A stretch of DNA of 64,000 nt from an uncultured Alphaproteobacteria bacterium. Lineage in GTDB: Bacteria; Pseudomonadota; Alphaproteobacteria; Caulobacterales; Caulobacteraceae. The translations under genes were made by a program, and so were the position numbers. Positions 16,722 through 25,594 of the stretch are shown here, one piece after another. The notes under the pieces were generated by a model. It searched no databases and was not told the DNA's origin. It saw only the letters and a program-made list of their open reading frames with translations. Location: contig CALETE010000029.1 of assembly GCA_937920085.1 (NCBI GenBank), forward strand, positions 1-64,000, written 5' to 3'. Within the stretch, counting starts at the first letter, position 1. Each line of letters opens with the position of its first letter.

Positions 16722-17924
16722 ATGGCGAACTTTGATCCTGCCGCGGCAACTCAGGCCTATCTTTCAATCCTGACACCTGACCAGCACGCCAAGGCTGTGG
16801 CCTACACCCAGGGCGGACATTGGCTCCTGCTCTGGAGTGCTCTGGTCAGTATTATTGCGAGTGTTCTGGTCCTTAGATCCGGTGTCTTGCCTCGGCTACG
16901 CAACTGGGTCGAGGCTGGGCGTCCCAAGCCGGTCCGAGTGATCCTGCTTATCGTGCTTGTCGATGCCATCATTGAATCGGTGATGGCTCTGCCATGGGAC
17001 ATTTATGCCCATTGGTGGCGGGAAAAGTCCTATGGGCTAACCAGCCAGGCGTTCGGTAGCTGGATGGGCGAATGGGCCTTGTCCAACGCCCTGTCTCTCC
17101 TTGTGACACCTCTGTTGATTCTGGGGCTCTATGCGCTGATCCGGCGCACGAAGTCGACCTGGTGGCTTTGGGGCTCCCTGATGTCGGCTGCCTTCTTGGT
17201 GTTTGTCATGGTGATCAGCCCGGTCGTCGTCGAGCCATTGTTCAGCAAGTACACGCCCGCACCTCCAGGCCCCGTGAGGGATGCTGTCGCCGAGATGGCG
17301 AGGGCCAATGGCGTGCGGTCGGACAAGATTTTTATCTATAACGGTTCCAAGCAGTCCAACAGGTATACGGCCAATGTCTCTGGCCTATTTGGCTCTGCGC
17401 GCGTCGCCATGAGCGATGTCATGTTCAAGAAGGACGCCGACCTTGCCGAGGTGAAGGGCGTGGTCGGTCATGAAATGGGGCATTATGCGCACCACCATGT
17501 CCTGTGGTTTTCTGCGGCCTATGTGCTCATTGCCCTGGTCGGCTTCTTCGCGGTGGATCGCCTTTTTCCGCAGGTTCTAAAATGGACCGGTGCCAAAGGC
17601 GTTGAAGGCATAGCTGATCCGGCGGGTTTTCCTGTTTTCGGAATTATCCTGACCTGTCTGGCCCTGGTATCAACACCGATCCGAACCACGATGATCCGCC
17701 TCGGGGAAAGCGATGCGGATAGGTTCTCGCTCGAGCGGGTCAATGAGCCTGACGGCCTGTCAAAAGCGTTGGCAAAGACCATTGAATATCGAGCGGCCTC
17801 GCCCAGCCGCCTGGAAGAAGCGCTATTCTATGATCACCCAGCCGTCAGTCGGCGTATCCGCAGAGCCATGGACTGGAAGGCCGCGCATGGGGCTAATTTG
17901 CCGACTGAGCCACCCCGTCCTTAG
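16722..17924 (+). CDS. M48 family membrane metallopeptidase (STE24-like)
   Basis: A 400-residue polytopic membrane zinc protease. The zinc-binding motif HEMGH is at residues 250-254 (VVGHEMGHYAHHH), with the third ligand probably the Glu in RLGESDADRFSLE. Several membrane segments precede the motif and two follow it, as in M48A CAAX-protease homologues. Bacterial members are thought to take part in membrane protein quality control, but specific substrates are unknown. It lies 55 bp after ppdK and its stop overlaps the convergent ketoacyl synthase gene by four bases (17921-17924, TTAG). Confidence 0.92.
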   Translation: MANFDPAAATQAYLSILTPDQHAKAVAYTQGGHWLLLWSALVSIIASVLVLRSGVLPRLRNWVEAGRPKPVRVILLIVLVDAIIESVMALPWDIYAHWWREKSYGLTSQAFGSWMGEWALSNALSLLVTPLLILGLYALIRRTKSTWWLWGSLMSAAFLVFVMVISPVVVEPLFSKYTPAPPGPVRDAVAEMARANGVRSDKIFIYNGSKQSNRYTANVSGLFGSARVAMSDVMFKKDADLAEVKGVVGHEMGHYAHHHVLWFSAAYVLIALVGFFAVDRLFPQVLKWTGAKGVEGIADPAGFPVFGIILTCLALVSTPIRTTMIRLGESDADRFSLERVNEPDGLSKALAKTIEYRAASPSRLEEALFYDHPAVSRRIRRAMDWKAAHGANLPTEPPRP

Positions 17925-19036
17925 CGTTTCCTGACGAAAACTGTCCCAGCGGAATAGCCTGCTCCGAACGAGCAGATAAGTCCGAGCTCGCCGGCCGCAA
18001 AGTCTGCGTTGGCAGAATGGAAGGCGATCACCGAACCGGCCGACGACGTGTTGGCGTATTCGTCCAGGATAATGACGTTTTCTTCGCGACTTGGATCTCT
18101 TCCTAGGACCTTGCGGCCGATCATTTCATTCATATTGATGTTGGCCTGATGCAACCAAAGGCGTTTCAGGGAGGTTGGATCCAACCCCAGGTCTGAAGCG
18201 TGGGCGAGGATCATTTCTGACACCATGGGAACCACTTCGCGGAAGACCTTACGACCTTCTTGAACAAAGAGCTTGTCCTTGGCGCCGATGCCCTCAGGGG
18301 CTGCACGGTTCAGAAAACCGAAATTATTGCGGATATTGTTAGAAAATTGGGTCTTGAGGCGGGTGCCTAAGATATCCCAGCCGCCATCGGCCAAATCAGA
18401 CCGTTCGACAATGATCGCCGTGGCCACGTCACCAAAAATGAAGTGGCTGTCGCGATCGCAAAAGTTCAGGTGCCCGGAGGTGATTTCAGGATTCACCACC
18501 AGGACCGCTCTGGCGGACCCTGAGGCGATATAATCTACTGCGGTTTTGATGCCGAAGGTCGCAGAGGAACACGCCACGTTCATGTCAAAACCGAAGCCTT
18601 CAATCCCCAGCTCTTGCTGGATCTCAATGGCCATGGCGGGATAGGCGCGCTGCATGTTCGAAGCCGCACAAATGACAGCATCGATCTGACTTACGTCCTT
18701 GCCCCAACGGGCCAAGGCATCGCGCGCGGCGGCAACGCCAATTTCAGCCATGATAGAGGGTTCGTCATTGCTGCGTTCGGGCAGGATTGGACGCATGATC
18801 TTAGGATCGACAATGCCGGTTCGGTCCATCACGTGACGCGATTTAATGCCGGACGCCTTTTCGATGAAGGCCTCGGAGGAGGGGGTCAGGGCCTCCCTTT
18901 CCCCAGCGGCGATCGCGGCGGAATGCTCGTCGTTATAGGCCTCTACATAGGCGTTAAACGCTACGACCAGTTCTGCATTGGAGACGGTCTGGGGCGGCGT
19001 ATAGAGTCCAGTTGCGGCAATGACGGCTGAATGCAT
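17921..19036 (-). CDS. 3-oxoacyl-ACP synthase III family protein (FabH-like)
   Basis: A 371-residue thiolase-fold synthase, about 50 residues longer than E. coli FabH. The catalytic triad is visible: Cys156 in NVACSSATFG, His in LHQANINMNEM, and Asn in EYANTSSAGS. The extra length is near the N-terminus, around NAYVEAYNDEHSAAIAAG. It condenses an acyl-CoA or acyl starter with malonyl-ACP; whether it serves housekeeping fatty acid synthesis or a special lipid cannot be read from sequence. It is divergent from the GH84 gene. A perfect inverted repeat lies 21 bp upstream of its start. Confidence 0.88.
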   Translation of the reverse strand: MHSAVIAATGLYTPPQTVSNAELVVAFNAYVEAYNDEHSAAIAAGEREALTPSSEAFIEKASGIKSRHVMDRTGIVDPKIMRPILPERSNDEPSIMAEIGVAAARDALARWGKDVSQIDAVICAASNMQRAYPAMAIEIQQELGIEGFGFDMNVACSSATFGIKTAVDYIASGSARAVLVVNPEITSGHLNFCDRDSHFIFGDVATAIIVERSDLADGGWDILGTRLKTQFSNNIRNNFGFLNRAAPEGIGAKDKLFVQEGRKVFREVVPMVSEMILAHASDLGLDPTSLKRLWLHQANINMNEMIGRKVLGRDPSREENVIILDEYANTSSAGSVIAFHSANADFAAGELGLICSFGAGYSAGTVFVRKR

Positions 19037-19057
19037 GAAAACGCTCCGCGAAGATAA

Positions 19058-19074
19058 GTCCGATGAGATCGGAC
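19058..19074 (-). promoter_or_regulatory. perfect 7-bp inverted repeat before the ketoacyl synthase gene
   Basis: GTCCGAT (19058-19064), spacer GAG, ATCGGAC (19068-19074). It is placed 21 bp upstream of the synthase start and between two divergent genes. It could be a repressor operator (for example for a TetR-type fatty-acid regulator) or a 5' UTR hairpin. No T-run follows on either strand. Confidence 0.45.
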
Positions 19075-19199
19075 GCGTGATCAGATAGCATCTTTTGGGT
19101 CGAGGCCAGAAGGCGCAGAATTACGAAAATTCGGACGAAATCTGTATATATGCGGGTTTTCGAAGGGGGGTGCCGCGCTCCCGCTAGCAGAGGTCTGAA

Positions 19200-20270
19200 A
19201 TGGAAGATCCAGCACCTATCGGGATTATCGAAGGCTATTATGGAGAGCCTTGGTCATGGGCGGCGCGGGCCGAGCAGGTCTCATTCCTTCAGCCCCATGG
19301 ATTGCAGTTTTACATGTATGCCCCGAAGGCAGACGCCTTCCTACGCAAGCGCTGGCGTGAGCCTCACCCCGACGATCAATCTCAATCCATCGCCGACTTC
19401 GCCACCCATTGTCGGCGGTCTGGGGTTCGATTTGGCGTAGGCCTCAGCCCCTTCGAGCTCTATCGCGACTTCAATGCTCAGGCGCAGGCCGATCTCGGCG
19501 CTAAGCTCAAGCACCTCGATAGCTTGGGGATAGACGAGCTTGGTATCTTGTTTGACGATATGCGGGGTGACCTGCCCGGATTGGCAGAGACCCAGATCCG
19601 CATTGTTCACTGGATCGCAGAGCGCACCTCGGCCAAGCGGCTGATCATGTGCGGAACTTATTACTCTGACGATCCAAACCTAGATTCAGCCTTTGGCATT
19701 AGACCACCGGGGTATCTCCAAGAGCTTGGAGCCGGATTGGCCCCAGAGATCGGGGTATTTTGGACGGGGGAAGAGGTCTGTAGCCGGGAATATAGTGCAG
19801 CACATCTCGCCCGGGTTGGGGATGTTTTGCGGCGAAAGCCCGTTCTCTGGGACAACTACCCCGTCAATGACGGTCCTAGGATGTCGCCTTACCTTTTCAT
19901 CCGCTCGGTAACGGGCCGTCCGGCATCTATTCGGCCCTATTTGGAATCCCATGCCGTCAATCCCGCCCTGCAACCCGTCCTGTCGCGGATACCGTTTTTG
20001 AGCCTGGCGGAGAGTTATGCCCGGGGCGACGACTATCAGTATCTGCAGGCTTTCAATCGCGCTTCTGCTGCGGTGCTGGGTCCAGATATCGCTGCCAGGG
20101 TTCAGCGCCACCTTGTCTTTCTAAATGATTGGGGCCTGGACAATCTGGGTGACACGGCCACGGCCCTGAGAACGCGATATGCCGCCTATGATCACCCAGG
20201 GGCCAGAGAGATCGTCGACTGGCTCGATGGGCGCTGGCGCATGACGCGCGAGATGATGACCCATGACTAG
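19200..20270 (+). CDS. GH84 family beta-N-acetylglucosaminidase
   Basis: A 356-residue protein starting EDPAPIGIIEGYYGEPWSW, the signature start of the GH84 (NAGidase / O-GlcNAcase) barrel. The neighbouring catalytic aspartates are Asp119 and Asp120 in GILFDDMRGD. Other family blocks are YMYAPKADAFLRKRWRE, FGVGLSPFELY, FWTGEEVCS and LWDNYPVNDGPRM. It should remove terminal beta-GlcNAc by substrate-assisted catalysis. I see no signal peptide, so it probably acts in the cytoplasm. Only the catalytic domain and a short helical tail are present, much shorter than clostridial or Bacteroides enzymes. Confidence 0.9.
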   Translation: MEDPAPIGIIEGYYGEPWSWAARAEQVSFLQPHGLQFYMYAPKADAFLRKRWREPHPDDQSQSIADFATHCRRSGVRFGVGLSPFELYRDFNAQAQADLGAKLKHLDSLGIDELGILFDDMRGDLPGLAETQIRIVHWIAERTSAKRLIMCGTYYSDDPNLDSAFGIRPPGYLQELGAGLAPEIGVFWTGEEVCSREYSAAHLARVGDVLRRKPVLWDNYPVNDGPRMSPYLFIRSVTGRPASIRPYLESHAVNPALQPVLSRIPFLSLAESYARGDDYQYLQAFNRASAAVLGPDIAARVQRHLVFLNDWGLDNLGDTATALRTRYAAYDHPGAREIVDWLDGRWRMTREMMTHD

Positions 20271-20317
20271 AGAATGCTCTGACCCCTTCAGGTGCTAGGG
20301 GCAAAAGCTGAGAGGCC

Positions 20318-21316
20318 CTAGCTAGCGTAGGCGTCGATCCTGGCCAGGTGGGTTTGGATTTCTGTGGGTGACAGGAAAGAGCCTCTGAAGCTGTTCTTTG
20401 CCAGCAGGATGAGCTCGTCACGGCTAAGGTTCAGAGCCGCCGCTGTCTGACGCCAGTTTTCGCCGAGATAGCCACCAAAATATGCAGGATCGTCGGAATT
20501 GATGGTGGCCTTCAAGCCAAGATCGAGCATGCGTTTCAAGGGATGGACCTTTAGGTCGTCCACGACACAGAGCTTTAGATTGGATAGGGGGCAAACCGTA
20601 AGGGTCATGCCTTCAGCGGCCAGGCGTGCGACAAGCTTTTGATCCTCAAGAGCGCGGTTCCCGTGATCGATCCGGTCTACCTTCAGTAGGTCCAGGGCCT
20701 CCCATACATAGTCTGGGGGACCTTCTTCACCGGCGTGTGCCACAAGCTTTAAGCCTCGCTCCCGCGCCGCCTGGAAGACCCGGACAAAGCCGGAGGGCGG
20801 AAACCCCTTTTCTGATGAATCCAGACCTACGCCGGCTATACGGTCAAGCCAGGGCTCGGCCATTTTGAGCGTCGCCAGGGCGGCATCTTCCGAGAGATGT
20901 CGCAGGAAGCAGAGAATGAGCTTTGACGTGATGCCAAGGTTTTGCTCAGCCCAAGCCATGCCACTCAGCAATCCCTCAGCGACAATGGCGAAGGGTACCC
21001 CCCGGTCCGTATGGGTCTGAGGGTCGAAAAAGATTTCAGCATGGACACCACCATCTGCGGCCAATCTTGTGAAATAGGCGACCGCTAGATCGTGGAAGTC
21101 CTCTGCGCTCAGCAGGACCTGAGCCCCCTGGTAGTAAATATCTAGAAAATCCTGCAGGTTTGCGAAGGCATAGGCGGCACGAACCGCCTCGACGCTGCTG
21201 AAGGGCAGGGAGATTTTATTGCGCCTAGCCAGATCGAACATAAGTTCTGGTTCGAGACTGCCTTCGATATGCAGGTGAAGCTCGGCCTTGGGCAGGCCGT
21301 TAATGAAGGCATTCAT
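20318..21316 (-). CDS. adenosine/adenine deaminase family protein
   Basis: A 332-residue metal-dependent deaminase. Zinc-site blocks are ELHLHIEGSLEP, VAHAGEEGPP, DRIDHGNRALED and NSDDPAYFGGY. The GVGLDSSEKGFPPSGF segment and overall length resemble the bacterial/fungal adenine deaminase subgroup more than classical adenosine deaminase, so adenine to hypoxanthine is the more likely reaction. The start at 21316 (MNAFINGLPKAELH) is preferred; an in-frame ATG lies eight codons upstream. Its role is purine salvage. It lies downstream of clpA but is separated from it by a terminator. Confidence 0.9.
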   Translation of the reverse strand: MNAFINGLPKAELHLHIEGSLEPELMFDLARRNKISLPFSSVEAVRAAYAFANLQDFLDIYYQGAQVLLSAEDFHDLAVAYFTRLAADGGVHAEIFFDPQTHTDRGVPFAIVAEGLLSGMAWAEQNLGITSKLILCFLRHLSEDAALATLKMAEPWLDRIAGVGLDSSEKGFPPSGFVRVFQAARERGLKLVAHAGEEGPPDYVWEALDLLKVDRIDHGNRALEDQKLVARLAAEGMTLTVCPLSNLKLCVVDDLKVHPLKRMLDLGLKATINSDDPAYFGGYLGENWRQTAAALNLSRDELILLAKNSFRGSFLSPTEIQTHLARIDAYAS

Positions 21317-21342
21317 GGCGCGACCTTTTGAGGCGAGCAAGG

Positions 21343-21368
21343 AAAAGCCCCGGAGTTACCTCCGGGGC
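21343..21368 (-). terminator. rho-independent terminator of clpA
   Basis: A perfect 9-bp stem, GCCCCGGAG (21347-21355) with CTCCGGGGC (21360-21368). Read on the minus strand it has a GTAA tetraloop and a TTTT run (complement of 21343-21346). It lies just after the clpA stop. Confidence 0.88.
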
Positions 21369-21389
21369 CCCAGGCTGATTCAGTAATAT

Positions 21390-23720
21390 TTAGTCTGCCA
21401 GTTCAGGCGCAGACTTTCTGGACTTTTTCGCAGGGCGCTCGACCACCGGAGCTCCGGTTTCACGATCCTCGTCTTCGATTTCAAAGGCCAGCTTGCTGTC
21501 CTTCAGCACCACCTTGACGTGGCCTCCCTTGACCAGCTTCCCGAAGAGAATTTCGTCTGCGAGCGGCTTCTTAATGTGCTCCTGGATGACCCGTGCAAGT
21601 GGGCGCGCGCCATAGAGTTCATCAAAGCCGTTTTTGGCCAGCCAATCTGCGGCTTCGTCCGTTGTCTCGATGGTCACGTGGCGATCGGCCAATTGGGCCT
21701 CTAGCTGCATGATGAACTTAACAACAACCTGGCGGATAATGTCTGGAGTCAAGGCGCGGAACTGCACCACGGCGTCCAGCCGGTTGCGGAATTCTGGGGT
21801 GAACAGGCGCTTTAGAGCCTCATCAACCTCGTCGTCCTGTTTGCCGCGACCAAAACCGATAGAATTGCGCTGGGCGTCAGAGGCACCGGCATTGGTCGTC
21901 ATGATCAAGACGACATTGCGGAAGTCCACCTTCTTGCCGTTGGCATCGGTCAGTGAGCCGTGGTCCATGACCTGCAGCAGAATATTGAACACATCGGGAT
22001 GGGCTTTTTCGATTTCGTCCAGCAGGACCACGCAGTGTGGGTGCTGATCGACGGCGTCGGTGAGCAATCCCCCCTGATCAAAGCCCACATAGCCAGGAGG
22101 GGCCCCGATCAGCCGGCTGACCGTATGGCGCTCCATATATTCGCTCATGTCGAACCGCATGAGTTCTATGCCCATGGTCGAGGCCAGTTGACGGGCCGTT
22201 TCTGTTTTACCCGTGCCTGTGGGGCCGGAGAACAAATAGCAGCCAATTGGTTTGGTTGGATCGCGCAGGCCGGCCCGCGCCATCTTCATAGCCGCAGATA
22301 GCTGCTCTATGGCGTTGTCCTGACCATAGACGGCACGCTTCAGATCTTCGTCCAACTGCTTCAGGGCTTCGGTGTCGGATTTAGACACTGACTTCGGCGG
22401 AATGCGAGCGATCTTGGCGACGACGGCCTCGATCTCCTTAACGCCAATGCTCTTCTTGCGACGGCTCTCCGGCAGCAGCATCTGGCTGGCACCGGCTTCA
22501 TCGATAATGTCGATCGCCTTATCGGGCAGCTTGCGGTCGGTTATGTAGCGGGCCGACAGTTCCACTGCCGCCTTGATGGCGTCGTTGGTGTATTTGAGCT
22601 TATGAAAGTCCTCGTAATAGGTCTTCAAGCCCTTGAGGATCTTGATGGTATCCTCGACGGTCGGCTCATTGACGTCGATCTTCTGGAACCGGCGCACCAG
22701 GGCGCGGTCCTTCTCGAAGTGCTGGCGGAACTCTTTATAGGTGGTGGAGCCCATGCACCGCAGGGTGCCTGAGGCCAAGGCAGGCTTTAGGAGGTTCGAA
22801 GCATCCATGGCTCCGCCAGAGGTCGCACCAGCCCCGATAACGGTATGAATTTCATCAATGAACAGGATCGCGTCGGGATGGTTTTCCAACTCCTTCATCA
22901 CCTGTTTGATCCGCTCTTCGAAGTCCCCGCGATAGCGCGTGCCGGCTAAAAGCGAGCCCATATCCAATGAGAAGATGGTCGCGCCGGCCAGAACCTCTGG
23001 GACCTGCTTATTGATAATCTTGCGAGCCAAGCCTTCGGCAATGGCGGTCTTACCGACCCCGGGATCGCCGACCAACAGGGGGTTGTTCTTGGTGCGGCGG
23101 CAGAGGATTTGAATACATCGCTCAACCTCGGGCATGCGACCAATGAGGGGGTCGACCTTGCCCTGTTTGGCCTTCTCGTTGAGATTGACGCAATAGGCAT
23201 CTAGGGCCTCGCCGCCCGTCTTAGTGTTGGGCTTTTCATCGTCATCAGCACCCTTTACGGGCTTTGATTCACTTGCACCTGCCTTCTTGGCTATGCCGTG
23301 AGCGATGTAGTTGACCGCGTCATAGCGGGTCATGTCCTGCTCTTGCAGGAAGTAGGCCGCATGACTTTCGCGTTCTGAGAAAATAGCGACCAGGACATTG
23401 GCCCCGGTGACGTCTTCCCGACCAGAGGACTGAACGTGAATGACCGCGCGCTGTATGACTCGCTGGAAACTTGGGGTCGGCTTGGCATCTTCGCCATCGT
23501 CAACCACGAGGGACCGCAATTCGTTGTCCACATAGTTGCTGAGGGTTGTTTTCAGCGCCGCGAGGTCAACGTCGCAGGCCTTCATGACCCCGACTGCGTC
23601 TTCATCATCGACGAGTGAGAGCAGCAAATGTTCCAGCGTCGCATATTCGTGCTTCCGCTGGGTGGCGAATGCGACGGCGCGATGGAGCGAGTCTTCGAGT
23701 TGGCGCGAGAATGACGGCAA
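21390..23720 (-). CDS. clpA: ATP-dependent Clp protease ATP-binding subunit ClpA
   Basis: A 776-residue AAA+ unfoldase that feeds substrates to ClpP. It has the N-terminal Clp repeat domain (SLHRAVAFATQRKHEYATLEH), a first ATPase with Walker A GDPGVGKTAIAEG, a second with GPTGTGKTETARQ, and the ClpP-binding IGF loop in RNSIGFGRGKQ. The lack of a long middle coiled coil separates it from ClpB. clpS lies six bases upstream on the same strand, the standard operon for the N-degron pathway; in Caulobacter ClpAP is an ATP-dependent cell-cycle protease. Confidence 0.97.
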   Translation of the reverse strand: MPSFSRQLEDSLHRAVAFATQRKHEYATLEHLLLSLVDDEDAVGVMKACDVDLAALKTTLSNYVDNELRSLVVDDGEDAKPTPSFQRVIQRAVIHVQSSGREDVTGANVLVAIFSERESHAAYFLQEQDMTRYDAVNYIAHGIAKKAGASESKPVKGADDDEKPNTKTGGEALDAYCVNLNEKAKQGKVDPLIGRMPEVERCIQILCRRTKNNPLLVGDPGVGKTAIAEGLARKIINKQVPEVLAGATIFSLDMGSLLAGTRYRGDFEERIKQVMKELENHPDAILFIDEIHTVIGAGATSGGAMDASNLLKPALASGTLRCMGSTTYKEFRQHFEKDRALVRRFQKIDVNEPTVEDTIKILKGLKTYYEDFHKLKYTNDAIKAAVELSARYITDRKLPDKAIDIIDEAGASQMLLPESRRKKSIGVKEIEAVVAKIARIPPKSVSKSDTEALKQLDEDLKRAVYGQDNAIEQLSAAMKMARAGLRDPTKPIGCYLFSGPTGTGKTETARQLASTMGIELMRFDMSEYMERHTVSRLIGAPPGYVGFDQGGLLTDAVDQHPHCVVLLDEIEKAHPDVFNILLQVMDHGSLTDANGKKVDFRNVVLIMTTNAGASDAQRNSIGFGRGKQDDEVDEALKRLFTPEFRNRLDAVVQFRALTPDIIRQVVVKFIMQLEAQLADRHVTIETTDEAADWLAKNGFDELYGARPLARVIQEHIKKPLADEILFGKLVKGGHVKVVLKDSKLAFEIEDEDRETGAPVVERPAKKSRKSAPELAD

Positions 23721-23726
23721 GGTCGC

Positions 23727-24056
23727 CTAGTCCTTTTCCATGGTGCATTGAAGCGGATGTTGGTGCCGTCGAGCAGTCTCAATAACTTGAGCCACCTTCG
23801 TTTCCGCCACTTCGTAGGTATAAACGCCGCACACACCAACACCGTGTTGGTGGACGTGCAGCATAATTTCAGTCGCCTCTTCACGAGACTTATGAAAATA
23901 CTGCTCCAAGACGTACACGACGAATTCCATCGGCGTGTAATCGTCGTTTAATATCAACACTCTGTAGAGCGAAGGCTTTTGAGTCTTCGTCTTTGTCTTG
24001 GTGATCACCGTCGTACGGTCGCCCGTCGCCTGATCACCTTGCTTACGCTCGGCCAT
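23727..24056 (-). CDS. clpS: ATP-dependent Clp protease adaptor ClpS
   Basis: A 109-residue adaptor that binds proteins with destabilising N-terminal residues and hands them to ClpA. The conserved core is YRVLILNDDYTPMEFVVYVL, then HVHQHGVGVCGVYTYEVAETK. The first ~30 residues are the flexible Lys/Thr-rich tail. The start at 24056 (MAERKQGDQ) is preferred; a longer in-frame version adds 13 Cys/Arg-rich residues that do not fit the family. Confidence 0.95.
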   Translation of the reverse strand: MAERKQGDQATGDRTTVITKTKTKTQKPSLYRVLILNDDYTPMEFVVYVLEQYFHKSREEATEIMLHVHQHGVGVCGVYTYEVAETKVAQVIETARRHQHPLQCTMEKD

Positions 24057-24221
24057 CGAACAGGTCTCCAAACGGCACCTTTGCCGCTCCTGCACTTTAA
24101 TTAGATATGGAATCTGGCGCAGTTTGAAAGGGTTGAATTCATTTCAGGGCGATAGATCGTGTGGACGGTCTGAAAATTGAGCTCTCAACCTGCACCCTAT
24201 CAGGATTTCAAAGGTCTGATT

Positions 24222-25502
24222 TCAATCGGATTCTGATGTTTTCCGCTTCAGCGCGCGCCCTGAGGTGAGGGCTGAAGCGCCGAATCGCGCGCGGAGGGCA
24301 TCGGCAGTTTTTTCGCTGGCCAGACTCCGCCTTTCGGCCTCTTCGAAAAAGTCGTGCTCAACAGCGCTGGCTTCAACGAGCTCGGAAATACCGATACCGA
24401 TCAGGCGAAAAGCCCGGCGCGGTCGTCCAGTATCCAGTTCTGCTTTTAAGAGCTCGCGTCCAATTCCCAAAATCGTCTTGGCGGTTTGGGTCGGGACCGG
24501 GAGGGCACGGCGGCGCGTGAGAATTTTGAAATCATCGGCGCGCAATTTGAGGGTTACAACCCGACCTGCAAAATTCGAACTGCGGGACAGTCTGCCGACC
24601 TTCTCGGCGAGCGTGACCAGCTGGTCGTCGAGATCGTCATAAGTCTCTAGATCAAGATTGAAGGTGGTTTCGGCGCTGATGGACTTACGCACCTGATCTG
24701 GATCCACAGGCCGATGATCTTCGCCCTGGGCAAGGCGATGTAGCCGAAGGCCATTTTGGCCAAATGTTTTTGCCAGGAACTTTAGGTCGGCGCGGGAGAT
24801 ATCGCCAACTGTGGTCAATCCGCTGGCCTCGAGACTCCGGACCATGGCGGGGCCCACGCCTGGCAAAATTCCGACTGGCCGTGTTGCGAGAAAGGTCTTG
24901 GCATCCTCCCGACCAATCACTGAAAACCCCCTCGGCTTGTCGAGGTCCGAAGCGATTTTCGCCAGAAACTTATTTGGGGCAAGGCCGATGGATACGGTTA
25001 TCCCAACTTCGGCTTCAATCTGTGCTTGAAGCTTTGCCAAGGTAACCGCTGGGGCGGTGCCGTGAAGGCGAGATGTACCTGAGAGGTCCATCCAGGCCTC
25101 GTCCAGGGAGAGCGGCTGAACAAGGGGAGTCAGATCGCGCATCAACGCCATGATGCGCCTGCTCTCCGTTCGGTATTTTTGGAAATCGGGTTTTATCACG
25201 ATGGCTTGTGGGCAAGCCTTCAATGCCTTGAACATGGGCATGGCTGAGCGCACGCCAGATATGCGTGCAATATAACAGCAGGTCGTGACGACGCCCCTGA
25301 CGCCCCCACCCACAATGACTGGCTTGTCTCGGAGTTCTGGGCGATCCCTCTTTTCAACTGACGCATAGAAGGCGTCACAGTCCATGTGGGCAATGGAAAG
25401 GGAAAGCAGTTCGGCGTGACGCACGACCCTGGGGGAACCGCAGATGTGGCACCGCCGATCTATTGTGCCGCAGGAATAGCAATCGCGGCAGAGCCCCATC
25501 AT
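24222..25502 (-). CDS. dinB: DNA polymerase IV with N-terminal Cys-rich extension
   Basis: A 426-residue Y-family translesion polymerase. The palm motifs are IAHMDCDAFYASVEKRD (catalytic Asp) and LSLDEAWMDLSG (catalytic Asp-Glu), with the GVGPAMVRSLEASGL helix-hairpin-helix and a little-finger domain. Before the polymerase there is a ~35-residue extension with MGLCRDCYSCGTIDRRCHIC, which looks like a small zinc ribbon or knuckle. Two adjacent ATG codons (25502, 25499) are possible starts. The C-terminus lacks a clear beta-clamp box to my eye. No GTTC-N7-GTTC LexA box is visible in the 92 bp upstream. Confidence 0.92.
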   Translation of the reverse strand: MMGLCRDCYSCGTIDRRCHICGSPRVVRHAELLSLSIAHMDCDAFYASVEKRDRPELRDKPVIVGGGVRGVVTTCCYIARISGVRSAMPMFKALKACPQAIVIKPDFQKYRTESRRIMALMRDLTPLVQPLSLDEAWMDLSGTSRLHGTAPAVTLAKLQAQIEAEVGITVSIGLAPNKFLAKIASDLDKPRGFSVIGREDAKTFLATRPVGILPGVGPAMVRSLEASGLTTVGDISRADLKFLAKTFGQNGLRLHRLAQGEDHRPVDPDQVRKSISAETTFNLDLETYDDLDDQLVTLAEKVGRLSRSSNFAGRVVTLKLRADDFKILTRRRALPVPTQTAKTILGIGRELLKAELDTGRPRRAFRLIGIGISELVEASAVEHDFFEEAERRSLASEKTADALRARFGASALTSGRALKRKTSESD

Positions 25503-25594
25503 GGTCGTCGATCGCTCATGTGTGTCGCAGTCAATTTCTGCCTCGGCAGTCTATCTGTGGCCCCGACTTGTTTTCATACCTCTCGGGGCTCTAA

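Noticed and set aside
25503..25594. LexA (SOS) box before dinB
   Set aside because: No GTTC-N7-GTTC or close variant in the upstream region.
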